Shown: positions 11,827-26,300 of the stretch, in pieces
How the letters are laid out: every line of letters begins with the position of its first letter
Position numbering within the stretch: the stretch's first letter is position 1
Assembly: GCA_942486035.1 (NCBI GenBank)
Contig: CALNXK010000035.1
Span: 2,442,001-2,506,000, forward strand
Direction: 5' to 3'
Source: Porites lobata
Lineage: Eukaryota > Cnidaria > Anthozoa > Scleractinia > Poritidae
Length of the DNA stretch: 64,000 bases
The notes under the pieces: model-generated
What the model saw: only the letters and a program-made list of their open reading frames with translations
The model's database searches: none
Told to the model about the DNA's origin: nothing
Made by a program: the position numbers and the translations under genes

Positions 11827-14800
11827 TAACATGCAGTTAACCTACCGAGTAAAATCGTGTACAAAAGTGCCTTAAAATCCACATGACCAAGAGTGTTGGC
11901 AAGTGTTTCGGCCTTTATCTTTAATAGCTTGTCAGCAAGTGTGTTAGCCAGTGCCTCAGCGTTCAACTCTTGCATGGTTGCCAAGTTCCTCAGCCATCAC
12001 TTATGCTAGTGTGATAATTACCGTCTCAACCAGTTCTTCGGCCTTCACCTAAGCTACCATGTAAGCGAACGTGACGAGCAGTGCCTTGGTTTTGACCTCG
12101 CCGTGTGTGTCAGCAATTGCTTTGGCTTCAAACTTTGGCTAATGTGTCATGCAGATGCCTTTTACATCGGCTAGTGTGTCACCTAATATCTCGGTCTACA
12201 CTTCTGCTTTCTCGCGTCTCAAACTCTATTTCTAGTTGCGTGTCAGTGCGTAGGCATCGCTTTTGGCCTGCACTTGTGGAAACGTGTGAGCCTGCGTATA
12301 GCAAGTGCCTCAGCTACAACTTTGCTTCGTGTATTGATATGCGTGTAAGCCTGCACTACTGCAAAAGTGTCAGCCTCTGTTTTGACTGGTACCTCGATCT
12401 TTAATCAAACTTGTGTGTCTGCAAATGCCTTGCCTAGCACCTTTAATAGAGTGGCAGCCGTTATGTCAAGCAGTGGCTCTGCCTCCAAGTCTTGCAGTGT
12501 TTTGGCAACCGTCTTCACTTTAGCCATTGGCAGCGTTGCGGCCAGCGTTGAAACTAGTGACGGGCCTGTCACTTAATTCATGTGTTGCCAACTTTCTTGG
12601 CCTTCAACTCTCCTAGGCATTCAGTCAGCGTGTCCGAAGATGCTTCATTATTCGCATCGACCAGAGTGTCGTCAGGTGTTTTGGCCTTCACCTCTGCTAG
12701 GCTTTGGCGCATCGTGTTAAAAAGTGCCTTTGTCTGTAGATCACCCAATGTCTCGCAAAATGTTCTTAGCCTCAATTTCTGCTAGCGTGTAGGCCAGCGC
12801 GTCAAGCACTGCCCCGGCTTTTATTAGGCAATATGTGTCGTTAAGAGCCCCAGTTTTTATTCTTTGCTACCGTTCTTGCCAGTCCCGAACCAGTGCCTTA
12901 GCCTTTATATTCCTTAGTGTCGAATTTCGTCTAGTGTCTTGGCCTTTATATGGGCCAGTTTGTTGGTATATGTCTCGCGCTGTGCCCCTTGTACCGTGTC
13001 AGCCAGAAAAGCGACTATTGTTTCGGCCTTTACATCTGGCAGTGTGTACGCAATTGTCTTGGCCTCAACGTATGAAAGCGTGTCACCCAGAGCAGAAAGT
13101 GGTGTCTCGACTTTTACATCGGCTAGTGTGTCACCTGGTTTTTCGGCCTCTATCTCTGCTAGCGTATCGGCCACAGAATCAAATAGCGCCTCGCTGATGA
13201 TGGTGGCCATTGTCGTTCTAATTGTCTGCAATTCTTTCTCTGGTAGCGTTTATGTGTGTCGGCAACACTCTTGGCCTCTACTTAAGAAAAGGTGTAAGCC
13301 TTTGGATGAATCAGTGCAAAACTGTCAACTACCGTTGCGACAAGTGCCTCAAGCTCCACGGAGCACTATTCTCTTACCCACTACCCTGTGGTAGGGTGGC
13401 AAAAAGCGTGTCGACCACTGCGTGGGCCTCAACATTGCTTAGTGTTTTGCCAGCTCACTTGGCCTCCATTTCCGCCAGCGTGGGGAACAGCGTTATGACT
13501 CGAGACTCGGCCTTCAGAAAGCTCAGCGTCTGGCCAACTTTTCCAGCCTTCACCTCTGCTAGCCTGTTGACAAATGCCTCATTCTCCATATTACGCATTG
13601 TGTGGCCTGGTTTCTGCAAGCCTGTGATGAAGCGTGTTAACAAAAGCATCAAATTTCAAATCACTCACTTTCTCGGCAACACTAATCCTTCTGAATGGCT
13701 TCATGCCTGTCGAGTGGCGCGTTTGAAAGTGCCTTAACTTTCACTCTGCCATGTTCGTCACCAAGTGTCTCAACTTGCATGTTTTGCTAGCCTGTCATCT
13801 CGCACCTTGACCAGTTTCTTTGCCTTAATAACAGTTAGTGTCTAGTACAGTGTTTTAGCCTCACAGACCCCAGTGATTTGCCAACTATCTTAACCAAGAA
13901 TCAATTATTGCTTCGGTCATCACATCGGCCAATGTGTTCTTTCGTGTCTTCGGCTCTACTTCTTTTGGCGTGTCAGTAAACGCATCAAAGAGTACCTTGA
14001 CCTCGACATTCCCCATTGTGTCGCCCAGCGTCACTGCCATCATTTTTGCTTCTATCAGTGAGCGTGTCGAAGGGTGTTTCTGCCTTTAAATCGCCTTGGG
14101 TGCTGGCAACACTCTGGAAATACACTCTTTGAAAACGAGCGAGCGGGCGTATTGACAACTGCCTCAGCTGCAACTTTGTTCACTGTTTCGAGACACGGGG
14201 AACCTTTTAGATATGCAAGAGTGTCAGCTACTGTTTTAAACGGTGGCTCTACCCCCAAAAGGGTTAGTGCGTCCGCAATTGACTTGGCCACCACTACTGA
14301 TAGCTTGTCAGGATGTGTCGAACAGTGCGTCGACGTCTACGTAATGCAGTGTTTTGGCAACTGTCTTGGCCTCTACCTTTACTAGGATAGCGGCCAACGT
14401 TTAAAGTTGTAATGCGCAGTTCACATCCGTCATTGTCTCGCCAACACTTATGGCCTTTACTTCTGCTAGCCTGTCAGCCAGCGCATTGGCGAATGGTTTA
14501 GCCTTCACAAGGCAAAGAGTATCGCCTGCTGTTTCGGCTTTTATGTTTTAATAGCGTGTGATTAAGCGCCTCCAGAAGTGTCTCGGCCTTCATATCATTG
14601 AGTGTCTTATAGTGTCTCAGCCCGAACCTCTGTTACCGTGTCGGCCAGAGTATGAAGTAGTCCGCCTTTCATATCAGTCGATATATCGCCTACTGTTTCG
14701 ATCTCCCCTTGTGCTAGCGTGTCAGCAGAAGAATCAATTAGTCCCTTGGTTATCACAGCGGCGAGTCTGTTTCGCAGTGTATTGGGCTCTACCTCTAATA

Positions 14801-17800
14801 GGGTGTGAGTGTGTCTGTAAAACTCTTGGCCTGCAATTGTGCAAAGGCATCAGCCAAGTGACAATCAGTGTGTCGACAACCGTGTAATCCTCCTGTGGTG
14901 CAACAGTGTCACGTTCGGTTTCGACATGTGCTTCGGCCTGCACACAGGTTAGTGTGTCGCATTGCTATTTGCCACCACCTCTAGTGCAGTGTTAGCAAGC
15001 CTGTCGACCAGTTGTTCAGCCTCCACGTAGCCCAGTGTTTAGTTTACTGCCTTGAGCTTCATCTTTGCAAGCGTGGCGGCCAGTTTTTAAACTACTGAGG
15101 TGCCCTTTAGAGCCGTCAGTGTTTCGTGAATTGTCTTGGCGTTTACCTCTGCAACCCTGTCAGCAAGAGTTTTTGCCCATGCCTCAGTCTTCACATCGCT
15201 CAGTTTTCGCCTCCCCCTCTGATAGGCTTTAATGCATCTTGCTGACAAGTGCTTTGCTTTCTACATTACCTACTGTCTCGCAAAAAGTTTTCGGCCTTAA
15301 TTAATCCTAGCATGTTGGCCAGCGCGTCGATCAATTCGTTGTTCTCTACTTTGCCATAGCTTGCTTATATTTTCGGCCTGTTTTCTTTGCTAGTGTGTTT
15401 GTCAGCGTTTTGACCAGTTTCTTGGCCTCCATATCGCTAAGTGTTTCAGCTTCCTTTTCGTTCAGTCTGTCACCAACTGGCTAGGCGTCCAGAATCTAAA
15501 GCAGTGTCAACTACTTTTTCAACTGGTGCCTCGGGCTTTACATAGGTTAGTGTACTTAATTGTCTTTGCCACTTCTTCTGCTACTGCGTCAGCTTCCGTG
15601 TGGACCATTGCCTGGGGCACAACATGGCTTAGTTTCTTTTTCAGCTGTCTGGGCTTTCATCTCTGCTAGGGTGAGAGCCAGTGTTAGGACTGGTGATGTA
15701 GCCTTTAAATCTGTCAGTGTCTCGCCAATTTTCCCAGCCTTTAACTCTTCTAGCCTGTTAGCCAGCGTCTCGACCAATACCTTTGGGTGCACATCGCGCA
15801 GTGTGTTACATAATGTTTTAGCATCTACCTCTGCAAACCTGTAATACAGAGTGGTATCTACCCTCTCAGGTTATTGTGTCTGCAATTCTCGAGGGCACAA
15901 CGTTTTCTAGCGTGTCAGCAAGAAAGTCCACCAGTGCCTCGACCTTCACGTTTCCAAGCGTTTTGCCATCCGTTTTGCCTTTAACCTCTTCCAGCACTGC
16001 AAAGAGCATTTTAAAAAGTGGTGCGCCTTGCAAATCTGTTAGTGTCTCGAAAACTTTCTCAACTGTCAGCCAGCGTGTCTGCCGATGCTTAGCATCCATA
16101 TTACGGAGAGTGTCGCCATGTGTTCGAATCTGCACCTCTGCTTGATTTTGTTGCATGGTGTTGAAAAAGCCTTGGTATGCACATCACCCACTATCACGGA
16201 AAAAAAAGATGTTACCCTTAATTTCTCCTTCCGTGCCGGCAGTGCGTGAAGCAGTGCTTCAGTTTTCAATTCACCTGGTATGTAGTAAAATTTGTTGGCC
16301 TTTCTTCTTTGCTACCATTTCTGTCAGCGTCACGCCACTGACCAGTGGCTTTACGTCCACTTCTGCAACGCTTTGGTGCAGCGTGAAAAGCAGTGCCTCC
16401 ACATCACCTACCACGTCACCTACTGTCTCGCCAAAACTAATTGGCCTCAATCGCTTTTTACGTGTCGACGAGCCCATTCAACACCTCTTTGAACTTTACT
16501 TGTCCTTCTTTGTCACCAAGTTTCTCGCCGTCAGTGTTGTGGTAGCGTACAATTCAGTGCCTTGACCAGTGCCCCGGGCATCATATCGGTCGATGTGTCG
16601 CCTCTTTTCTAGGGCTGCACTTGTCCTTGCCTTTTCGCCAAGATAGAGCAGTAATTTGCCTCCCTATTGCCATCTTTATCGTCCACTGGTATGGCTTTCA
16701 CCTCTGGTTCCCAATGCGCCGCAATGTTCACTAGTCTCTTAACCTCTTCATCGAGCAGTGTGCCGCAAGATTTCTTAGCCTTTAATGGTTGAATAGTGCT
16801 AGCCGGCCTCTGCACCAATGCCTTACCTTTCACTTCTTTAATGTCTCAACAACAATTCCGGTCTTTACCTCTGCAATTGTCAGCTAGTGTTTCGACCGGC
16901 GCCTTGGTCTGCACATAGGCAAATTTGGCGCCAGGCTTCTCGGCCTGCCAATGTGCTACTATCAAAGCCAGCGTGTCGACCGGTGGCTAGGCCTACAAAT
17001 CAGCCAGTGTGTGAAAAAGTGCGTCCGTCTTCAACTGCTTATCGTGTGAGCAATGCCTTCGACATCGGCCACTTTGTCGCCAAATTTCCCGGGCATTATT
17101 TCTTCTAGCGTGTGGGCTAGCCAGTCGAGTAGTGCCTCAGTGTTCACTTCGAAGTCCCTACACGTAGCTCAATATGCCGTAATTATTCTCTCCCTTATTT
17201 CCTGTAGCGTGTCAGCCGTCCTGTCCACCAGCCCTTCGCTCTCCACATCACTCAGTATGCCGCCAGTTGTCTTTTCCTTTATCTCTGCTAGGGTGAGAGC
17301 AAATTTGTTGACCAGTGCCTTGGCCTTTACATGGTATAGCGTGTCGCTAACTGTCTTGGCCTTTACTTCTGCTAGCCTGAGAGCCAGCGTCTTGACTAAT
17401 ACCTTAACTAATACCTGCACATTAAACCGCGTGTGGCGGCTTTTTCCCTGCTAGCATCTGAACAAGCACGTGCACCATTGCCAAGCCTTTTACATCATAT
17501 CGCGTGTCTTTAAATTTCGCAACCTGTACTTTAGCTAGAGTTTGAGCCAACTTGTGCAATAGTGCCTTGCAATGCAAATGACCAAGTGTGTAGAAAAGTG
17601 TGTCGGCCTTTATCTCTGATAGCTTGTAAGCCGGTGCCTAATCCGGTGCCTAAGCGTCCAACTCACGCACTGTTGCCAAGTGTCTTCGCCTTTACTTATG
17701 CTAGCGTAACAACATCATTGTCGACTAGTGCTTTGGTTTTCACTTAAGCTAGAATGTCAGCCAGCGTTTCGAGCAACACCTTGGCCTTTACTTCACCCGC

Positions 17801-20800
17801 AGTGTCAACAATTACTTCGACCTTTGTCTTTTGCTAGCGTGTCATGTAGCAGCTAGACCAGTTTCTTAGCCTTTATATTACTCAGTGTCGTCTACAGTGT
17901 CTAAGCCTCGATCTCTGCTACCGTGTCACACAGAGCAGAAAGTAGTGCGTCGGCCTTTAGATCGGCCAATGTGTCGCCTTGTTTTTCAACCTCTCATTCT
18001 GCTAGCGTGTCAGCCACAGCATCAACTAATACCTCGTTCATAACAAAAGGCCAGTGAGTTTGCTAGTTTTTTTTGCTCTATCTTGCGAAGGCTATATGTG
18101 TTTTAGTAATATTCTTAACCCCCAGTGTGAAAACGTGTAAGCGATCGTTTTGACTAGTGCCTCAGCTTAAACAACTTTGCAAACTTGTGGCTCGGTTTCT
18201 ACACAGGTTAGTGTGTCCGGAATTGTCTTAGCCACCCTATCGAATTACGTGTCAGGAAAAGTGCCGACTAGTGCCTCTACCTCCACGTGTTCCAGTGTTT
18301 TGGCAAAAGTCTTTGCCTTCACATTTACGAGTATTGTTGCCAACGTTTAAACTAGTGATGCGCTCTTCAGATTGGTGAATGTCTCTTAACTTTAACGGCC
18401 TTTACCTCTGTTAGTCTTTTAGCCTCCATATCGGCCGATGCCTCAGCCTCTACATTGGGCAGTGTGTCGCCTGGTGTTTTGGCTTTCATCTTTTGCTAGC
18501 TTGTGATTCAGCGCCTCAAGCAGTGTGTCGGCCTTTATATCATTTAGTGACTCATAGAGTGTCTTAGCCTTGACCGCTGCTACCGTGTCAGCCAGAGCAT
18601 CAATTAGAGCCTCGGTCATCTCATCGTTCTGTTTAATTGATAGTGTCTTGGGCTGTACCTCTAGTAGCGTGTCAGTGTGTTGCTGACAATCTTGGCCTGC
18701 ACATGTGGAAAAGTAGTCATCACTGCTTCAGCTTTAACTTTAATTAGTGTGTCGACAACTGTGTTTTCTCCAGTGCTGCAACAGTGTCAGCTTCTGTTTA
18801 GCGCGGTGCCTTAACGTCCACACCAGTAAGTTTTCGCGCATTTGTCTCAGGCACCACCTCTGATAGCGTGTCAAGAAACGTGCCTACCAGTGCCTAAGCC
18901 TCCAGGTCTGGTAGTGTTTTGCCAAAAGTCTTGGTGTCCACATCTGTCAGCGCGGCGACTAGCGTATAAACTGGTGCTGCCATTTTCACATCCGTCAGTG
19001 TCTTACCAACCTTAACGGCCTTTACCCTTGCTAGCCTATCAGTCATCGTAATGGCCCATGCCTTAGCGTCTACATCAGGCAGAGTGCAAACAAGTTTTTA
19101 GGCCTTTATCTCTTCTACGCTGTAATGCATCGTGTTCAGGAGTGCTACGGCCTCCACATCACCCACTGTCTCGCAAAGTTGTCGGCCTCAATCTCTGCTA
19201 GCGTGTTGGCTAGCGCCTCGAGCAGTGCCTCGGGCTCAGCCTCACCTTATGTGTTGTTAAGTGTCTTGCTTGGCTTCTTTTCTTTTCTACTGTGTTTGCC
19301 AGCGTTCTAAGCACTGGTCTGGCCTACATATTTCTTAGGGTCTCATCTCGTCCAGTCTGCCGGTCTTTTCACCGGCCAATTTCTCGTTACGTGTCTAGGG
19401 CCTCCCCTCTGCTAGTCTATCAGGCAGCGCGTTGGCGGATACTGCAGCCTCCACATCGTGCAGAGTGTTGCGAGGCCTGCTTCTCTGCTCAGCTGTGGCG
19501 CATGTTTTGACAAGTCCTTTGTGTACACATCACGCAATGTGTGGCAAAAAGTTGTTGGCCTAAATTTCTGCTACCGTATTGGCCAGCGTCTCCAGCAGTG
19601 TTTCTCTCTCAGCTTCGCCTTCGCTCGTGTCTTGTCATGTTTTCTTTGCTAGGGTGTCTGCTAGCGTTTTGACCACTGGCCTGGCCAGTGAAAATCAGGC
19701 CGGGTGCTCTGACCGCCGGGCTGGCTTCATTACTGCCAGTTTGGGGAGCAGCGTTAACACTGGTGATGTGGCCTTTAGATTAGTCAGTATCTCGCCAACT
19801 TTTCCAAGCTTTACTTCGGCTAGCCTGTCAGAGAGAGTGTTGAAAAATCCTTTAGCCTCCACATCTGGCAGTCTTTTGCCTTGTTTTTTTGGCCTCTAGC
19901 TCTGCCAGGTTGTGATCCAGCGTGTTATACACTTTCTCAAGTTAGTGTGTGTTTAATTCATTTTGAGATTAGCTCTCTTTGGCCTGCCCGTCGCCCCGCG
20001 TTTTATTAACCGTCTTGGCGTCTAGGCTGTTAAAGTGTCGCGACCACGACTAAAATAGTGATGCTCCTTTCACATCCGTGATTGTCTCGCCAACTTTCTG
20101 GGCCTTTACCTCTGGTAGACTGTCAACCAGCGTGTTCTCCGACGCCTCAGCCTGCTTCTCTTCTAAACTTTGGTGCATCGTGTTGAAAGGTGGCTTAGGC
20201 TCCACATCACCCACGCTCTTGCAACATGATCTCAGCCTTAATTTCTTCTATTGTGTTAGCCACCCCGTAAACCAGTGCCTCGGCTTGCTATTCGCCTTGT
20301 GTGTCTTTAAGTGTCTCGGCCTCTATTGTTTGCTACAATCTTGCAGAGCATTTTTTGAAAAATCGAACCTGTACCGGTTCTTACATCACCCGCTTTTGCT
20401 AAAAGCAATGTGGTTGTGCATTCAAAAGAAAGCCTTATCGCTAGGCGTCTTTGCGAGGCAACATTAAATTGGGTGACGGGGTTTTCTTTCCGCAAAGGCG
20501 TCTGTTTGAAAAAAGTTTTGTTGCGTAAGAAAGTTGGGATGATGGGAAAAACTTTCTCAACTAGATTTGTCACCGATTGTTCCGTTTCTGACAGCTTTAG
20601 ACGACTCGCGCTGCTTGCATATAGCTTAGTAACGCATCTCGTCTCCTTTCAGGGTCTTTGCATTGGTTAGTTTCTCGCTAAGTGTCTCGGGCTTTAACTT
20701 TGCTAGCGTGTTAGGCAAAATATCGAAGATTTTCTCGGCCCTCTTATCCGTCATTGTGTCGCTTCGTGTCTAGGGCTGCACTTGTGCTAGCCTTGCAGCC

Positions 20801-22215
20801 AGAGTATAGAGCAGTAATATGCCTCCACATTGCTAAGTGTTTCGATCACTGTGTCGACTTTTACCTCTGCTTCTCTTTCGGCCAGTATGTTTACCAGTCT
20901 CTTGGCCTTTAATGGTCGAATCGTGACAGCTTTCTTATGGACTTATCCCTTAGCTTACACTTCTTTACTGTCTCACCAACGATCTCGGAATTCAGGTCTG
21001 CATGTGTCAGGTAGTGTCTACACCGGTGCCTGAAACTCCACATAGCCTAATGTGGAGGCGATTGTCTCGTTCTCCAACGCTGCTACTATCTAAGCCAGCG
21101 TTTCCACCACTGGCTCGGCCTACACATAATTCATTGCTTTGAGAAGTGTGTAAGAGATGTCTTCCAGATCAGCCAATGTGTCGCCAAATTTCTTGGGCTC
21201 GATTTCAGCTACCGTGTGAGCCAACGCGTCGAGCCGTGCATAGGCCTTCAATTTAATCTCTCTTCACATAGCTCAATATGTCGGCATGATTCTCACTCTT
21301 ACATCTAGTAGCGTGTTAGTTTTCCTGTCCACCAGTGCCTTGGCCTCCATATTGAGCACTGTGCCGTCAATTTTGGTGGCCTTTATCTTTGCAAGCGTGG
21401 CAGCAAATTTGTTGTCCAGTGACCAGGACTGAACATTTGCTAGTGTGTGCTAACTTTCTTGGCCTTTACTTCTGCTAGCCTGTAAGCCAGCGTCGTGACC
21501 AATGCTTTAACCTCCACATCTCTCCGGGACTCGGGACAAGTGTCTTTTTCTTTTTCTTCGCTAGTATGTAAGCAAGCATATCGACCCCGCCAAGTCTATC
21601 GCATCTTATAGTTTATTTACATGTTTCTTCACCTGTAGTTCAGTGTAGAGCGAAATCTATCAGCCTTTATCTCTGACATCTTACCAGGCGTTGTGTCAAC
21701 CAGTGTCTTAACGTCCAACTCTCCCACTGTTGCCAAGTGTCTCGGCCTTGACTTATGTTAGCGTGAAAACCACCGTGCACACTAGTGCCACAGACTCAAC
21801 CTTAGCTTGGCCTTGGTTTTCACTTCGCTCCGTGTGTCAGTAATTGTTTTGGTCTGCAGCTTTTACTGGGATGTCATGCACCACCCAGACCAGCGTCTCG
21901 CATTTCCTATTACTCAGTGTCTCGTACAGTGTTTCTGCCCCAATCCCTTCTATCGTGTAAGCCAGAGCATGAAGTCGTGCCTCGGCTTTCACATCAACTA
22001 GTGTTGTCGCCTAGTGTCTCGGCTTCCACCTCTGTTAACCTTTCACCCACGGCTTGAAATGGTGCCTGCGTTATTTTATTGGCCAGCGTGTTTTCTAGTG
22101 TCCTGAGCTCTACGTCTAGTAGCGTGTCAGTTTGTCGGTAACAGTTTTGGCCTGCACATGTGCAAAAACGTGTGCACCTGCATGTGCAATACACATGCGC
22201 AAGTGTTTTGTGTCT
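11827..22215 (-). repeat. higher-order repeat block B
   Basis: This block matches block A over roughly 9-10 kb at an offset of 11.8 kb rising to about 12.65 kb. It also matches block C at an offset of 8.6-9.8 kb; examples are 14,055 with 23,825, 16,140 with 25,020, 18,355 with 27,035 and 22,140 with 30,920. The drifting offset means indels of hundreds of bases have accumulated, or whole 84-bp units were gained and lost. Landmark copies lie at 17,154 and 21,258, and the TA-flanked insertion is at 20,336. All open frames are short. The longest, 171 codons on the plus strand at 13,222-13,737, changes character midway as expected for a frameshift. Confidence 0.75.
20336..20582. mobile_element. 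TA-flanked ~250-bp insertion, copy 2 (MITE-like)
   Basis: Homologous to the insertion at 7,701 and especially close to the one at 28,998 (roughly 85% by eye). The left end reads caatcttgca after tttgcta. The right end reads caccgattgt, where the second TA has changed. The minus frame conserves TQFNVA and IRLSFE through to a NNRGRDT tail that runs back into the array. Shared position within the block shows it was carried by block duplication and did not insert three times independently. Confidence 0.6.
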
Positions 22216-23395
22216 TGTCTTGGCCTCCATCTCTGTTAGCGTGGAAGCAGATTAGTTTACCAGTGCCTTGGCCTCCACATGGTCTAGTGTGTCGCTAACT
22301 GTCTTGGCCTTTACTTCTTCTAGAATGTCAGCCAGCGTCTCGACCAATGCCTTACGCTACACTATTCTCCGGGTGTCGCAGCAAGTATCTTTTCCTTTTT
22401 TCATGCTAGCATGTAAGCAAGCACGTCGACCAGAGCCAAAGCTTTCACACCACATAGTGTGTCTGCAGGTTTCTCAACCTCCACCTTAGCCAGTGTCTGA
22501 GCCAGCGTGTGCAATAGTGCCTCGGAATTCACGTGACCAAGTGCGTAGGGAAGTGTCTCGGCCTTTATCTCTAATAGCTTGTCAGCTGGTCTGTCAAACA
22601 GTGCCTTAACGTCCAGCTCTGCCTCTGTCTGCAAGTGTCTCGGCCTTCACTTTTGCTAGCGTGACAACAACCGTGTCGACTTGTGCCTCGGACCCCACCA
22701 AAGTTAGAATGTACGGCAGCTTGTCAACCAGTGCCTTGCTTTTCACTTCGCCCTCAATGTCACTAGTTTTTTGAACCTCCATCTTTTGCTAGCGTGTCAT
22801 GCAGCACCTTAAACAGTTCCTTGGCCTTAAAAATAACTCAGTGCCTTTACAGTGTTTACGCCTCCACCTCTGCTACCGTTTTAGCCAGAGCATAAAGTGG
22901 TGCTTCCGGTTTCACAGGGGCCAGTGTTGTCGCGTACTGTCTTGTCCTCCACCTCTGCTACCGTGTCAGCCACAGCATCATATGGTAGCTGTGTTATTTA
23001 TCGGCCAGTGTTTTTCCTAGTGTCTTGCGCTCTACATCTAGTAGCGTGTCAGTGTGTCAGTAACACTTTTGGTGTGTACTTTCGGAAAATTGTAAGCCTG
23101 CGTATACACCAGTGCCTTAGCTTTAACTTCGTTTAGTGTGTTAATATCTATGTAAGCCTGCAGATCTGGCCTGCACACAGGTTAGTGTGTCCGCAATCGT
23201 TTTGGCCACCACTTCTTATAGCCTGTACAAGAAGCGTGTTTCCCACTGCTTCAGCCTCCAGGTTAGGCAGTGTTTTGCGAACCGTCTTGGCCTGCACATC
23301 TGCCGGCATGCCGGCCAGCGTTAAAACTGGTAATGCGTTTTGCACATTCGTCAGTCTCTTGCAAACTTTTTAAGCCTTCACCTCTGCGAGGCGCG
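22216..23395 (-). repeat. 84-bp array between blocks B and C
   Basis: These are degenerate 84-bp units. Positions 23,040-23,165 are strikingly like 31,082-31,205: both contain cagtgtgtcagtaacact and an unusual ttaatatctatgtaagcc stretch. The higher-order relationship therefore continues across this gap at an offset of about 8.04 kb. No gene is seen. Confidence 0.7.
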
Positions 23396-26300
23396 TGTTA
23401 ACAAGTGCCTCAAATTTCAAATCACCCACTCCCACTGTCTCGGCGAAACTAATTGTTCTTAATCGCTTCTTGCGTGTCGATTAGCGCCTTTAATATTGCT
23501 TTAACTCTCACTCTGCCCTGTTCGTCACCAAGTCTTGGTGTGCATTTTTTGCTAGCCTGTAATCTCACACCTTAAGCAGTTTCTAGCTCTTGATATTACT
23601 TAGTGTCTGGTACAGTGTTTAAGCCTTCTCGACCCCAGTGTTTTGCGAACTATCCTAGCCGAGAATCAATTATTGCTTCGGTCATCACATCGGCCAATGT
23701 GTACTTTAGTGTCTCCGGCTCTACCTCTTTTGGCGTGTCAGCAAACGCATCAAGAGTACCTTGGCCTCGACATTACCCATTGTGTCGCCCAGCGTGACTG
23801 CCATCACCCTTGCTTCCGTCAGTGAGCATGTTGACGGGTGTTTCTGCCTTGAAATCGCTTAAGGTGTTGGTAAAACTTTGGGCCTACACTTATCGAAACG
23901 TGCGAGACGCCGTATTGACAACTCTCTCAGCTTCAACTTTTTCAGTGTGTCGAGACACGGGGAAGTTTTTACACCTGCAAGAGTGTCAGCTTCTTTTTTG
24001 ACATGTTCCACCACCCACACACGGGTTAGTGCGTCTGCAATTGTCTGTGCCACCACCACTGATAGCTTTTCAGGATGCGGGTCGACCAGTGCGTCGACCT
24101 CCACGTCCTGCAGTGTTTTGGCAATTGTCTGGGCCTCTATCTTTACCAGTATTAAAGCCAACGTTTAAAGTAGTAATGCGCAGTTCACATTTGTCAATGT
24201 CTTGGCAACTTGACTGGCCTTTACTTGTGCTAGACTGATAGCCAGCGCATTGGCGAATGGCTCAGCCTTCACATCGCAAAGAGTGTCGCCTGCTGTTTCG
24301 GATTGCATCTTTTGTTAACATGTGATTCAGGCCTTCGAGCAATTTCTCGGCCTTTATATCATTTAGTGTCTTATAGCGTCTCAGCCTCAACCTCAGTTAC
24401 CGTGTCAGCCAGAGTATGAAGTAGTGCTTCGGCCTTTACATTAGTCGATTGTAACGCCTAATGTTTCGGTCTTCACTTCTGGTAGCGTGTCAGCAGAAGA
24501 ATGAATTAGTGCCTTGGTCATAAAATCGGACAGTGTGTTTTGTAGTGTCTCGGGCTCTACCTCTAATAGGGTATTAGTGTGTCTGTAACACTCTTGGCCT
24601 GCAATTGTGCAAACGTGTCAGCCTACGCATAGACCAGTACCTCAACTTCAACCACAATCAGTTTTTCAACAACCTTCTAATTCTCTTGTCCTGCAAATGT
24701 GTCACCTTCTGCTTTGACCGGTGCTTCGGCCTCGACAATGGTTAGTCTGTCGCATTTTTCTTGGCCACAACGTCTAATAGAGCGTTAGCGAGCCTGTCGA
24801 CCAGTTCTTCAGCCTCCACGTCACCCAGTGTTTTGTTAACTGCCTTGGCCTTCATCTCTGCAAGCGTGGCGGCCAGTTTTTAAACTAGTGATCCACCCTT
24901 CACAGCCGTCAGTGTCTCGCAAACTTTCTCGACTGTCAGCAAGCGTGTCCGCGAATGCCTTAGCGTCCACATCACGAAGAGTGTCGCCAGGTGTTGCAAT
25001 CTCCACCTCTGCTTGACTTTGGTGCATTATTTTAATAAAAGCCTTGGTGTCCACATCACCCACTATCACGGAAAAAAAAAGTTGTAAGCCTTAATGTCTC
25101 CTAGCGTGCAGGGCAGTGCGTCATGCAGTGCCTCGGCTTTCAATTCAACTTGTATACCGTTAAATGTCTTTCACTCTATTCTTTGCTAGCATTTGTGTCA
25201 GCATCACACCACTGACCCGTGGCTTGGCCTCAACCTCTGCAAGATTGTGATGCTGCGTGTTAAGCACTGCCTCAACTTTGACCAACTGTCTCGCCAAAAC
25301 TAATCGGTCAAAATCGCTTTTTACGTGTCGACAAGCGCAATTAACAGCGCTTTGACTTTCATTTCGCCCTGTTTGTCTGCAAGTGTCCCTGCGTGCATCT
25401 TTTAGTAGCGTTTCATCCTGTGACTCGACCAGTGCCTCGGCCATCACATCGGTCGCTGTGTCGCTTCTTTTCTAGGCTACTTTTGTTTTTGCCTTTTTGG
25501 CAAAGTATACAGCAGTAATTTGCCTGCACATTGCCATCTTTATCGTGCACTTTTATGGCTTTCACCTCTAGTCTCGGCCTGCAACTCTGCAACTATGTAA
25601 GGCAGCGTGTCAACCACTAGCTAGAGCTACACATTAGCCAAGTGTGGCAACAAGTGCGTCCGTCTTTAACTGCATATTTTGTGAGGAATGACTTCTACAT
25701 CGGCCAGTGTGTCGTCAAATTTCCCGGGCTTTATTTCTTCTAGCGTGTGACTCACCGCATTGAGTACTGCCTCGGCCTTCAATTCGAGGTCTCTTCTTGT
25801 AGCTCAATACGCCGTAATTATTCTTACTCTTACCTCCTGTAGCGTGTCAGCCGTCCTGTCCACCAGTGCTTCGACCTGAACATCAAGCAGTGTGCGGCGA
25901 GTTGTCCTGGCCTTCATCTCTGCTACCGTGGCAGCAAATTTGATGACCAGTGTCTTGGCCTTTACATGTTCTAGCGTGTCACTAACTGTCTTGCCTTTAC
26001 TTCTGCTACCCTGAGAGCCAGCGTCTTGACTAATACCTTAAGTAATACCTGCACATTACGGCGAGTGTGGCGGCTTTTTTGCCTTCTAGCATGTAAACAA
26101 GCACGTCGACTATTGCCAAACCTTTTACATCACATCGTGTGTCTTTAAATTTTGCAACCTGCACTTCAGCTAGAGTTTTAACCAACGAGTACAATAGTGC
26201 CTTGCAATTCACATGACCAAGTGTGTAGAAAAGTGTTTTGGCCTTTATCTCTGATTGCTTGTAAGTCAGTGTATCAACCAGTTCCTTAACGTCCAACTCT